A stretch of 7,199 nt of DNA from Rhodoferax sp. (GCA_017880985.1 JADGRK010000124.1:1-7199), one strand, 5' to 3'. Positions 1-6,575 are shown, counted from the stretch's first letter. Made by a program: numbers and translations. Notes: generated by a model from the letters alone, not told the origin.

Positions 1-132
1 AATGGTTTTGGCACTCCAAAATTCTCCGCATTTCCACTTCATTTTGAGTATTCACACAGCCGCAATCTGAAACAGTAGCTGGCACCGCTGTCCCAATGAC
101 CACCCAGATCGGATCGGGCAGCAACGCAAGGA

Positions 133-207
133 GGGGGTGGGGCCGATGTTGGGCGCGACATCAAAAAGTCCGAAGGGCGCGGAGCGCCCGGCGTCTACCC
201 CACCCCC
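133..207. other. Nested inverted-repeat structure behind vapC
   Basis: A perfect ten-base inverted repeat (GGGGGTGGGG at 133-142, CCCCACCCCC at 198-207) encloses two smaller hairpins. The first pairs GATGT at 145-149 with ACATC at 158-162. The second pairs GGGCGC at 175-180 with GCGCCC at 184-189 around a GGA loop. On either strand this can be drawn as a three-way junction. It starts 12 bases past the vapC stop. The pairing is read directly from the sequence; the function is unknown. It could be an mRNA 3' end structure, a repetitive extragenic element or a structured RNA. Confidence 0.4.
163..189 (-). terminator. Possible intrinsic terminator of vapBC
   Basis: On the minus strand a six-base-pair GC stem (189-184 with 180-175, three-base loop) is followed after seven bases by five T residues (167-163). 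It starts about 30 bases past the vapC stop, the expected place for a terminator. The seven-base gap between stem and T run is longer than in a canonical intrinsic terminator, so the call is tentative. Confidence 0.35.
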
Positions 208-219
208 GCCGACCAACAA

Positions 220-633
220 CTAAACCAGCACTTTGACTGGGGGTTTCCAGCCCTGCGTGGTGGCTCGGCGTGCAAATTTGCGGTCATCAAAAGTGGCGAC
301 GCTGGTGCACTGGCGGTATGACGAATGATGCAAAGCGTCGGCAAAATCAAAACCGTCAGCCAGCGCCGCCACTGCGAATTCGACCGCTACCCGATCTTCC
401 ACTTCAACATTGGGCATGGAGAGCAAGTGGCGCAGTACGGTCAGCACGTCAGCGCTCGGGCTCTTGTAGTAGCCGCGCAGCACCCACTCCAACTCCAGCA
501 CCACGGACTTGCTCACGCAAAGTTGTTTGCCGCTTTCGATCAGCTTACGCGCCAGCGTGCTTTGCTGTTGGGAAGGCACATCGGAACTGACGACGTAGTA
601 ACGCGCCAACACGTTGGTATCGAGCCCGATCAT
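220..633 (-). CDS. vapC: VapC-family PIN-domain toxin ribonuclease
   Basis: This 137-residue protein is a PIN-domain ribonuclease, the toxin of a type II toxin-antitoxin pair. VapC toxins are Mg2+-dependent endoribonucleases that block translation by cutting tRNA or rRNA; the target here cannot be read from the sequence. The N-terminus MIGLDTNVLARYY carries the first acidic residue, D5. E47 lies in VVLELEWVL, D99 in GFDFADALH and D116 in ATFDDRKFARRA, so the four-acid metal site appears complete and the enzyme is probably active. Length is normal for the family. Its ATG overlaps the stop of the upstream antitoxin gene in an ATGA (630-633), which implies translational coupling. The gene ends with TAG just before a folded region that may be a terminator. 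Confidence 0.92.
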   Translation of the reverse strand: MIGLDTNVLARYYVVSSDVPSQQQSTLARKLIESGKQLCVSKSVVLELEWVLRGYYKSPSADVLTVLRHLLSMPNVEVEDRVAVEFAVAALADGFDFADALHHSSYRQCTSVATFDDRKFARRATTQGWKPPVKVLV

Positions 634-866
634 GGTGCGTCGGTATTAAGGGTGGCAACATCAAAATCAACCGGCACGCTCCGGCGGCGGCTCCGGATCA
701 GGCCGAAACCGCTGGCTGCACCTTGCCGAGCCGCTGGCGCCGGACGCAGCTCAATGTGGTCGCCCTCAACCGCAAAGTTGACCGCCATGCCCTGCCGTAG
801 CCCGAAATGCTGGCGCACATCGCGCGGTATCGTGACCTGCCCCTTGCTGGTGATGGTGCTTTGCAT
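630..866 (-). CDS. vapB: VapB-type AbrB/SpoVT-fold antitoxin
   Basis: This 78-residue protein is the antitoxin partner of the downstream PIN toxin. Residues 1-48 form an AbrB/MazE/SpoVT swapped-hairpin DNA-binding domain, seen in the typical opening STITSKGQVTIPRDVRQHFG and the following GMAVNF...IELRP strands. The tail (about residues 53-74, with GFGLIRSRRR and VPVDFDVATL) matches the segment that in related antitoxins wraps round the toxin and fills its active site. The ATG at 866 has only a weak purine stretch, GAAAG, six bases upstream. A perfect inverted repeat 16 to 34 bases before the start is the likely operator, so the VapB-VapC complex probably represses its own transcription. Antitoxin-first order and the four-base overlap are typical of the family. 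Confidence 0.9.
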   Translation of the reverse strand: MQSTITSKGQVTIPRDVRQHFGLRQGMAVNFAVEGDHIELRPAPAARQGAASGFGLIRSRRRSVPVDFDVATLNTDAP

Positions 867-881
867 GACAAGCTTTCAAAA

Positions 882-900
882 AGTATTACATGGTAATACT
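882..900. promoter_or_regulatory. Probable vapBC operator (inverted repeat)
   Basis: AGTATTAC at 882-889 and GTAATACT at 893-900 form a perfect inverted repeat with eight-base arms and a three-base centre, 16 bases before the vapB start. AbrB-fold antitoxins bind as dimers to such palindromes and repress their own operon. The arm nearer the gene includes TAATAC on the minus strand, which could serve as a -10 element, so a bound repressor would cover the promoter. I found no good -35 hexamer at the usual spacing. The repeat is observed; the regulatory role is inferred. Confidence 0.65.
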
Positions 901-956
901 AACATCTTTGCGCATCGATTTGCTGCCCGAATGCAATGGCAGACATGCCTGAGTGA

Positions 957-1121
957 TATGGAGACGCTATTGGACGCCTTTCGTTTCTTGATGGCCTCGG
1001 GCGTCAGCAGCAGCAAATCGACAGCCTGGTGCGCCAGATCGCCGAGCTTCGCCAGCGCAACACCAACGCTGGTGTCGGCGTGGCTCGCAACCTACGCGAT
1101 GATTTGCCGCCCCATTACTGA
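957..1121 (+). pseudogene. Coding-like fragment without a start codon
   Basis: The plus-strand frame from 957 to a TGA at 1119-1121 is open for 54 codons. From about 1002 its predicted peptide looks protein-like: a Q-rich start, then IDSLVRQIAELRQRN with leucine/isoleucine heptad spacing, and a tail ending NLRDDLPPHY. Codons there have the GC-rich third positions of real genes nearby. There is no ATG in frame and a stop closes it at 954-956, so if it was ever coding it is the 3' remnant of a lost gene. Its end overlaps the 3' end of the minus-strand kinase gene by 30 bases. I do not recognise the family, and chance cannot be excluded at this length. Confidence 0.25.
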
Positions 1122-2612
1122 CATCTCTTCATCCGACGCCAGCGGCTCCACCGCTCGAATCTGGCGCGCCAGCACCTCCAGTGTTGCCTCGGAGGCGTCG
1201 CGCCCGCCAGCGTTGCGCGCCAGGATGCGCTCACGCAATTGCGCTGGCGTGGCCATCGGCGCCAGAATGCCAAACGCTGCACCGGTGTCTTTGGCCAGCT
1301 TTGAGAACGCATTGCGATCGGCGCGTTTCAGGAAAGCAGCATCCACAATCACCGACCAGCCGGCGCGCAGCAAATGGTCGGCCAATTGATGCAGCTGGGC
1401 GTAGGTGCGCGCATGGGCGTCGCTGGCATAAATACCGGCGTCCAGGGTCGAGCCACTGGGCGCGCTGGCGCTCAGCCCAAACAGACGCTTGCGCTCCACA
1501 TCCGAGCGCAAGCGCAAGGTCGCTGCATGGCTGTCTTTTTGCAGCCATTCAGTGCTGGCGACAGTCTTGCCGCAGCCCGACAGCCCGTGCGTGATCACCA
1601 GTTGCACCGCGGGCGGCGCCACCAGCCGCTCGGCCAGCGCGATGTAGTCCAGGGCCTCGGTGTTGTCGCCTTGTGTTTGCGCGGCCCGCAGCGCTGCCAC
1701 CTTGGCCCGCACCAGGGCACGATAGACCGCATAAAAACGCAGCAGCGGTGCAGCCTCGTAGTCGCCGCTGCGGCTTAACACCTGGTTGATAAACCAGTTG
1801 GCCAGGCCGGGCTGCTCGTGCGCCAGCAGATCGATGTAGGTGAACGCGATTTCGCTCGCCACGTCAATCCAGCGCAGGTCTTCGTTGAACTCGATGCAGT
1901 CGAACAGGCGTACGCGCTGGTCGATCAAAACCAGATTGGCGAGATGCAGGTCGCCATGGCACTCGCGCACCCAACCGGCCAGCTTGCGTGCCTGCATCAG
2001 CGGGGTGAGCCGCTGGTGTTGCGCCTCGGTCCAGGCGCGCAGAGCGGCCAGCCGGGCTTGCATGTCGGTCTGCGGCAAGGCTCGCAACAGCTCATCAAAA
2101 TTGTCCCGAGCCGGTGCCAGAATTTGTTGCGGCGACCCAAAGCGCGACGCGGGCGGCGCTTTGTCAGCCGCTTCGTGAAAATCCGCCAGCGTGTCCGCCA
2201 GCTCCGACAGATGCCGGGCTTGCAACTCACCGCGCGTGCAGACCCGGTCCAGCCGGGCGTTTTCATCAAAGCGCCGCATCTTGACGGCGTATTCAATCGG
2301 TTCGCCGCTGCCGCGCCATTGCGGATCCTGCGGCGTATTGAAGATGCCCAGCAGGTCGAGGTAGATATCAGGAGCAAAGCGGCGATTCAGGCGCAGCTCA
2401 TCCTGGCAATAACGGTGGCGTTGCGCCAGCGTGCTGAAGTCCAGAAACGGCAGCTTCAAGGGCTTCTTGATCTTGTAGGCGAAATCTCCCGCCAGCAGCA
2501 CCCATGAGATGTGGGTCTGCACCAGTTCAACCGCAGGCACAGAATCGGGATAACGCTGCGGCTCCAGCAGCGCGGCGATGAGGGGTGGCAAGCTGGCGTC
2601 CATGCGACGCAT
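1092..2612 (-). CDS. APH-like kinase fused to P-loop kinase
   Basis: This two-domain protein has about 506 residues from the chosen ATG. Positions below count from a TTG at 2645 that would add 11 residues. The N-terminal half (about 35-340) is an aminoglycoside-phosphotransferase-like kinase: the catalytic loop is HGDLHLAN at 230-237, and FDCIEFN at 248-254 supplies the metal-binding D249. The C-terminal half (about 345-515) is a P-loop kinase with Walker A GLSGCGKT at 354-361, RSDVERKRLFG at 380-390 and VDAAFLKRADR at 434-444. This matches the known family combining COG2187 and COG0645. Its substrate is not known, and drug resistance should not be assumed. The TTG overlaps the uup stop as TTGA, so translation may be coupled to uup. 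I chose the ATG at 2612 because GGAG lies nine bases upstream; the ATG at 2603 is also possible. Both active sites look intact. The gene ends with TAG. Confidence 0.85.
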   Translation of the reverse strand: MRRMDASLPPLIAALLEPQRYPDSVPAVELVQTHISWVLLAGDFAYKIKKPLKLPFLDFSTLAQRHRYCQDELRLNRRFAPDIYLDLLGIFNTPQDPQWRGSGEPIEYAVKMRRFDENARLDRVCTRGELQARHLSELADTLADFHEAADKAPPASRFGSPQQILAPARDNFDELLRALPQTDMQARLAALRAWTEAQHQRLTPLMQARKLAGWVRECHGDLHLANLVLIDQRVRLFDCIEFNEDLRWIDVASEIAFTYIDLLAHEQPGLANWFINQVLSRSGDYEAAPLLRFYAVYRALVRAKVAALRAAQTQGDNTEALDYIALAERLVAPPAVQLVITHGLSGCGKTVASTEWLQKDSHAATLRLRSDVERKRLFGLSASAPSGSTLDAGIYASDAHARTYAQLHQLADHLLRAGWSVIVDAAFLKRADRNAFSKLAKDTGAAFGILAPMATPAQLRERILARNAGGRDASEATLEVLARQIRAVEPLASDEEMSVMGRQIIA

Positions 2613-2641
2613 GATGCCAGACTCCGCACCCCGGTTGTGAG

Positions 2642-4531
2642 TCAACTGCCTGAGAGCTCTTCCCAGCGCGTCATTGCGGTCAGCATTTCTTCTTCAATGG
2701 CGGCGTCACGCGCATAGAGATCGGTCGCGCGTTCGGGGTCCCTGGCATAGAGGTTGGCGTCAGCCAACTCGGCTCTCAATGCCGCTTGCTCCCGTTCAAG
2801 TAGGTCGATTCTTGCCTGCAAGGTGTCGAGTTCGCGCTGCGCCTTGTTGCTGAGTTTTTGCGGCGTCAAGGTCTTTTTCAGGTCCGACGATTTGGTGTAT
2901 TTTTGGCCTTTAGCCCCCGTCTGCTGTGCGTTGGCAGCTATTGCATTTGCAGCAAGTTGAATCTCCTTGCTGCGTCTCGATTGAAGCAGCCAGTCTTGCA
3001 CGCCGCCTTCGTATTCGCGCCACAAGCCGTTCCCTTCATACGCGATCGTGCTGGTCACCACGTTGTCCAGGAAGGTGCGGTCGTGGCTGACCAGAAACAC
3101 GGTGCCTTCGTAGTTTTGCAACAATTCTTCCAGCAACTCCAGAGTCTCGATATCGAGGTCGTTGGTTGGCTCGTCGAGCACCAGGACGTTGGCCGGACGG
3201 GCAAACAGGCGCGCCAGCAGCAGCCGGTTGCGCTCACCCCCGGAGAGTGAACGCACCGGGGAATTGGCGCGCGCTGGAGAAAACAGAAAGTCGCCCAGGT
3301 AACTCTTGACGTGTTTGCGCTGGTTGCCAATCTCGATCCACTCGCTGCCCGGACTGATGAAATCCACCAGCGTGGCATCCAGATCCAGCGCATTGCGCAT
3401 CTGGTCAAAGTAGGCCACCTGCAGGTTGGCACCCTGGCGAATCTTGCCACTGTCAGGTTTCAACTCGCCCAGAATGAGCTTGAGCAGCGTTGTTTTGCCC
3501 GCGCCATTGGGGCCGATCAAGCCGATCTTGTCACCGCGCAGCACGGTGGCAGAAAAGTCCTTGATGATGACTTTGTCGCCAAACGACTTGCAGGCCAGCG
3601 TCAACTCGGCGACCAGCTTGCCGCTCAGGGCACCCGATGCCACATCCATCTTCACACGACCGACGGCCTCACGGTGCGCCTTGCGGCTGGCACGCAGGTT
3701 TTCCAGTCGCACAATGCGGCTCTGACTACGGGTACGCCGGGCTTCGACCCCTTTTCTGATCCAGATTTCTTCTTGCACCAGTAACCGGTCAGCCTTGGCG
3801 CTGATGACCGCTTCCTGCGCCAATTGCTCCTCTTTGAGAAGCTGATACTGGGAAAAATTGCCGTCATATGAGCGCAAAATGCCCCGGTCCAGTTCCACGA
3901 TGCGGGTCGCCACCCGATCCAGAAAAGCCCGGTCATGGGTAATGGCGACGACGCTGCCCTTGAACCCGATCAGCAGGTCTTCCAGCCATTCAATCGAATC
4001 CAGGTCAAGGTGATTGGTGGGCTCATCGAGTAGCAGCACGTCGGGTTGCGCCACCAGCGCCTGCGCCAGCGCGACGCGCTTTTTGGTGCCACCCGAGAGC
4101 GTGCCGACGATGTCGTTCTCGTCCAGATGCAGGCGGTGTAGGGTCTCCGTCACGCGTTGCTCCCAGTTCCAGCCATCCTGCGCTTCAATCGCGCTTTGCA
4201 AGGCATCAAGATCGCCAACGCCTTCACAATATTGATCAATTAGCGCTATAACCCCCGCCAGACCTGCGCTGGCAGCGACAAAAACAGTCGCATTTTGATC
4301 GAGTACCGGTTCCTGTGCCACGTAGGCCAGGCGCAAATTTTGTTGCAACTGCAGGGTGCCGTCGTCGGCTTTTTCAAGGCCGGCAAGGATCTTCAGGAAT
4401 GACGTTTTGCCACTGCCATTGCGACCGATCAGGCCGATTCGCTCGCCGCTCTCCAGCGCAAAGTCGGTGTGATCGAGTAACGGGACGTGGCCAAAAGCCA
4501 GTTGCGCGTTGAGAAAGGTAATCAGTGCCAT
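2642..4531 (-). CDS. uup: ABC-F family ATPase Uup
   Basis: This 629-residue soluble protein has two ABC ATPase domains and no membrane segments, close to the 635 residues of E. coli Uup. Domain 1 has Walker A GRNGSGKT (36-43), signature LSGGTKKR (145-152), Walker B LLLDEP (166-171) and switch H199. Domain 2 has GPNGAGKT (340-347), LSGGERNR (429-436), LVLDEPTNDLD (450-460) and H483. Residues about 235-305 are the charged interdomain linker typical of ABC-F proteins. Residues about 555-625 form the C-terminal coiled coil that marks the Uup branch and binds DNA in E. coli. Uup is linked to transposon precise excision, branched DNA intermediates and ribosome function. The start aligns with E. coli Uup (MALI against MSLI), but no Shine-Dalgarno sequence precedes it. 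The gene begins 40 bases after the cytochrome gene and overlaps the downstream kinase frame. Confidence 0.93.
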   Translation of the reverse strand: MALITFLNAQLAFGHVPLLDHTDFALESGERIGLIGRNGSGKTSFLKILAGLEKADDGTLQLQQNLRLAYVAQEPVLDQNATVFVAASAGLAGVIALIDQYCEGVGDLDALQSAIEAQDGWNWEQRVTETLHRLHLDENDIVGTLSGGTKKRVALAQALVAQPDVLLLDEPTNHLDLDSIEWLEDLLIGFKGSVVAITHDRAFLDRVATRIVELDRGILRSYDGNFSQYQLLKEEQLAQEAVISAKADRLLVQEEIWIRKGVEARRTRSQSRIVRLENLRASRKAHREAVGRVKMDVASGALSGKLVAELTLACKSFGDKVIIKDFSATVLRGDKIGLIGPNGAGKTTLLKLILGELKPDSGKIRQGANLQVAYFDQMRNALDLDATLVDFISPGSEWIEIGNQRKHVKSYLGDFLFSPARANSPVRSLSGGERNRLLLARLFARPANVLVLDEPTNDLDIETLELLEELLQNYEGTVFLVSHDRTFLDNVVTSTIAYEGNGLWREYEGGVQDWLLQSRRSKEIQLAANAIAANAQQTGAKGQKYTKSSDLKKTLTPQKLSNKAQRELDTLQARIDLLEREQAALRAELADANLYARDPERATDLYARDAAIEEEMLTAMTRWEELSGS

Positions 4532-4540
4532 AGGGTGGGG

Positions 4541-4546
4541 ATTATC
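4541..4546 (-). promoter_or_regulatory. Possible -10 element before uup
   Basis: GATAAT on the minus strand matches five of six bases of the -10 consensus and ends nine bases before the uup ATG. Transcription from it would start within about three bases of the ATG, giving a leaderless or nearly leaderless message, which fits the absence of a ribosome binding site. No TTGACA-like hexamer lies 16 to 18 bases upstream, so this is weak. Confidence 0.2.
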
Positions 4547-4571
4547 AAGCCCACCGGGGCGAGCATGGCGT

Positions 4572-5240
4572 TTACTGCATCGACATCAGGTAGTCAACGA
4601 CCGCGTCAATGTCGGCGTCACTCAAGCGCTCGATTTCTTTGGCCATGGCCAAGTCCAGGCGCAGCCCGGTTCCAGCGCGGTAGCGTTTCAGCGCCATGTG
4701 CAGGTAAACCGGCTGCTGCCCGGCAACGCGCGCAATATTCTCGTTTCCGTGCCCATCTTCGTCGTGACAACGCATACAGGTCTTGCTGTACAAATCCTTG
4801 CCCCTTGCGACAAGGGCGGTGTTTGAAGCGGCTTTATGGAGCACTTTTTGGCCCGAATAGAACAGCACCATGCCAACTTTTTCATCGCTGTTCATCACTT
4901 TGATCATGCCTTCCATGAACGGATCCCGGCGCTGACCGGTGGCGTACTGGCGCAGTTGTTCGAGGTGGTAAACAGGATTTTGACTAGCCAGATTGGGGAT
5001 ATCCGGTTTGGGGCTGTTGCCACCCACACCGTGGCAGTTGTCGCAAACCGCAGCCACTTTGTGGCCAATCCTGGAGAGGGACTCGGACAGTTTAGGGTCG
5101 TGCTGAGCCTCATTGAGCCGGGCCTGAAGATCGACGCCGGCGGTCGCTTTGGCCCGGGCTGACTGCGCGCTGGCAGGGGCTGCCAAAGTGCCGATCCACA
5201 ATCCGGCGAGTAACACCATCAACAATCGGCTCGAAGTCAT
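4572..5240 (-). CDS. Exported di-haem cytochrome c (c4/c553-like)
   Basis: This is a periplasmic two-haem c-type cytochrome, an electron carrier of cytochrome c4/c553 type that would normally pass electrons to a terminal oxidase. Numbering below counts from an ATG at 5258. Each domain has one CxxCH haem site: CDNCH (72-76) and CMRCH (161-165). Likely distal methionine ligands are M115 in RRDPFM and M205 in LDLAM, each placed as in the family. A signal peptide with a hydrophobic core (about 12-27) ends at ASA, cleavage after residue 31. I prefer the ATG at 5240 (222 residues), because GGGA lies six bases upstream and the signal peptide then starts MTSSRLL; the ATGs at 5258 and 5252 have no such site. 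A stretch at 5271-5276 reads TAAAAT on the minus strand, a possible -10 without a clear -35. No partner redox gene is adjacent. Confidence 0.88.
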   Translation of the reverse strand: MTSSRLLMVLLAGLWIGTLAAPASAQSARAKATAGVDLQARLNEAQHDPKLSESLSRIGHKVAAVCDNCHGVGGNSPKPDIPNLASQNPVYHLEQLRQYATGQRRDPFMEGMIKVMNSDEKVGMVLFYSGQKVLHKAASNTALVARGKDLYSKTCMRCHDEDGHGNENIARVAGQQPVYLHMALKRYRAGTGLRLDLAMAKEIERLSDADIDAVVDYLMSMQ

Positions 5241-5311
5241 AGAACATCCCATATACATTTAGTTGCACACATTTTAGATGGGATTCAACCCTGAAAAGTC
5301 ACGGCCAGCGC

Positions 5312-5764
5312 TTAAGCGCCCTTGCCTTTACCGAACTTGAGTATCCGGGTCGCCAGCAGCGTCTCGGCCAAAAAGCACAACAAGGCCAACAAAAAACAAA
5401 TCACGCCGGAGAGAAAGGAAGCCGTGGCCATGCGAAATATCTGGAGTTCGGTGGTTTCCCCCAAAAACAGCGCGACGATGGTCAGGCCGATCAGGATGGC
5501 GCCGAAGGTGAGCAGTGCAATGCAGACGTTGACCAGGGTGCCGCGTCTGCGCAAGCGCGCCAGTTCCAGATAAGCTGCGGTCATTGGGTCCCCAACTGCA
5601 GCGGCTTCGATCCGGTCCTCAATCAGGCGGGCACGATCAATGATGCGCGCCAGTCGCCCCGCCACGGCGGTGATCATCCCGGCCACGGCGGTAAGCAGGA
5701 AAACCGGGGCCACGGCAAGCTGAATGGCGTGCGAGACAGTGTTGAGATCAGTGGCAAACAACAT
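5312..5764 (-). CDS. DUF2721 family membrane protein
   Basis: This 150-residue protein is predicted to be an inner membrane protein of the DUF2721 family, whose function is not known. Three hydrophobic helices are visible at about 13-35, 77-101 and 115-137. The family hallmark lies at the end of helix 1: APVFLLTAVAGM followed by GRLARIIDRARLIEDR, a positively charged cytoplasmic segment. A second basic stretch, ARLRRRG, precedes helix 2, and the tail KFGKGKGA is basic, as expected for cytoplasmic loops. The ATG at 5764 has a good site, GGAG, five bases upstream. It begins 13 bases after the HAD gene stop, so the two are probably cotranscribed and coupled. No catalytic motif is seen. A perfect 12-base palindrome covers the stop codon. 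Confidence 0.85.
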   Translation of the reverse strand: MLFATDLNTVSHAIQLAVAPVFLLTAVAGMITAVAGRLARIIDRARLIEDRIEAAAVGDPMTAAYLELARLRRRGTLVNVCIALLTFGAILIGLTIVALFLGETTELQIFRMATASFLSGVICFLLALLCFLAETLLATRILKFGKGKGA

Positions 5765-5777
5765 GGAAGCTCCAGAT

Positions 5778-6575
5778 TTAGTCTCGCGCCGCGATCAGGG
5801 CCTGCGCCAACTCCGCAAAACCCGCGCCACCGCGTGACGGCGTGACGTAGGCCGGTAGCGCACACATGCGCTCGGCAAAGGCGGCCACGTTGGCCACGCC
5901 CACGGCGTGGGGCAGGTAGGCAAACAAAGGGGCATCGTTGGGGGAGTCGCCCACAAACATGCATTGCTCGCGTTCCTGCGCCAGCTCCAGCCCATAACGT
6001 TCACGCATGAGCAGATGCGCCATGCTGAGTTTGTCGTACTGGCCGAACCAGCCGTTGACGTGGATGGAGCTGACCTTGGCGGTCATGCCGGCCTGCTCCA
6101 TCAGCGCCACGATGCGGTCGATTGCCGAGTCTGACAGGGCCGGCACGTCTTCGCAGAAGTCAATGGCCAGGTCGTAGAGGCGGCAGAACTGGTCCGAGGC
6201 CACGGCACAGCCGGGGACTTCGCGCAGGATGGTGTCGCGCACTGCGGCCAGCCTGGCGGCGTGGGCCTGGCGCGCGGCCTGGTCCAGCAGATGCCGGCAT
6301 TTGAGCTTGTGCGCTGCGTGGTCGTGCCAATAGTAGAAGGCGCCGTTTTCGCCAATCACGCCATCCACCGGCCACATGCGCGCGATGTGGTCGCACCAGC
6401 CCGCCGGCCGCCCGGTGAGGGGGATCACCAGCCTGCCGCTCGCATGCAGCCGCTCCAGCGCGGCATAGGCACGCGCGGTCAGCTTGCCCTCGCTGGTGAG
6501 CGTGTCGTCGATGTCGCAGAACACGCCGCGGATGTTCTTCGCCGCCGCGGCAGGCATGGCGGCGAGCGGCTTCAC
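5778..6575 (-). CDS. HAD-IIB family phosphatase
   Basis: This 265-residue protein is a haloacid-dehalogenase superfamily hydrolase of the Cof/IIB type, expected to be a cytosolic Mg2+-dependent sugar or polyol phosphate phosphatase. All four motifs are present: motif I CDIDDTLT with nucleophile D21 and acid D23; motif II PLTGRP with T54; motif III K182 in QYDKLSM; motif IV VGDSPNDAPLF with D210 and D214. A C2-type cap fits between T54 and K182. I chose the GTG at 6575: it overlaps the glpD stop as GTGA and has GGA six bases upstream. An ATG at 6557 would give 259 residues; a longer reading to 6680 runs inside glpD and adds an unlikely Arg/Gly-rich leader. The position behind glpD suggests, but does not prove, a role in glycerol or triose phosphate metabolism. 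Confidence 0.85.
   Translation of the reverse strand: MKPLAAMPAAAAKNIRGVFCDIDDTLTSEGKLTARAYAALERLHASGRLVIPLTGRPAGWCDHIARMWPVDGVIGENGAFYYWHDHAAHKLKCRHLLDQAARQAHAARLAAVRDTILREVPGCAVASDQFCRLYDLAIDFCEDVPALSDSAIDRIVALMEQAGMTAKVSSIHVNGWFGQYDKLSMAHLLMRERYGLELAQEREQCMFVGDSPNDAPLFAYLPHAVGVANVAAFAERMCALPAYVTPSRGGAGFAELAQALIAARD

Noticed and set aside
6..21. Short hairpin TTTTGG/CCAAAA near the left edge
   Set aside because: Six base pairs, AT-rich, with no T run after it and no adjacent gene visible; common by chance.
133..220. Integron attC site behind vapC
   Set aside because: A GTTGGGC at 149-155 fits the GTTRRRY core, but no RYYYAAC partner lies at the right place and orientation, and the strongest pairing is of another layout.
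96..233. Small plus-strand frame of about 45 codons
   Set aside because: It is Arg/Pro-rich, crosses the inverted repeats and the vapC end, and lacks a ribosome binding site.
1060..1075. Hairpin ACACCA/TGGTGT just past the kinase stop as a terminator
   Set aside because: The six-base-pair stem is real, but no T run follows on the minus strand, so intrinsic termination is not supported.
325..1389. Long plus-strand open frame of 354 codons
   Set aside because: It runs antisense through vapC, vapB and the kinase 3' end, has no family resemblance, and its Arg/Ser/Ala-rich composition is typical of a shadow of GC-rich genes.
1818..2507. Plus-strand open frame of 229 codons
   Set aside because: It lies wholly antisense to the APH-like domain, whose motifs are clear on the minus strand; there is no recognisable domain.
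1092..2612. Aminoglycoside resistance gene
   Set aside because: The kinase fold is shared with drug phosphotransferases, but the fused P-loop kinase places it in a housekeeping-like family of unknown substrate, with no resistance or mobile genes nearby.
3311..3784. Plus-strand open frame of 157 codons
   Set aside because: It is antisense to uup domain 2 and the linker, where the minus-strand reading is certain.
4549..4560. Hairpin GCCC/GGGC between the cytochrome gene and uup as a terminator
   Set aside because: Only four base pairs and no T run; it does not support a transcription break there.
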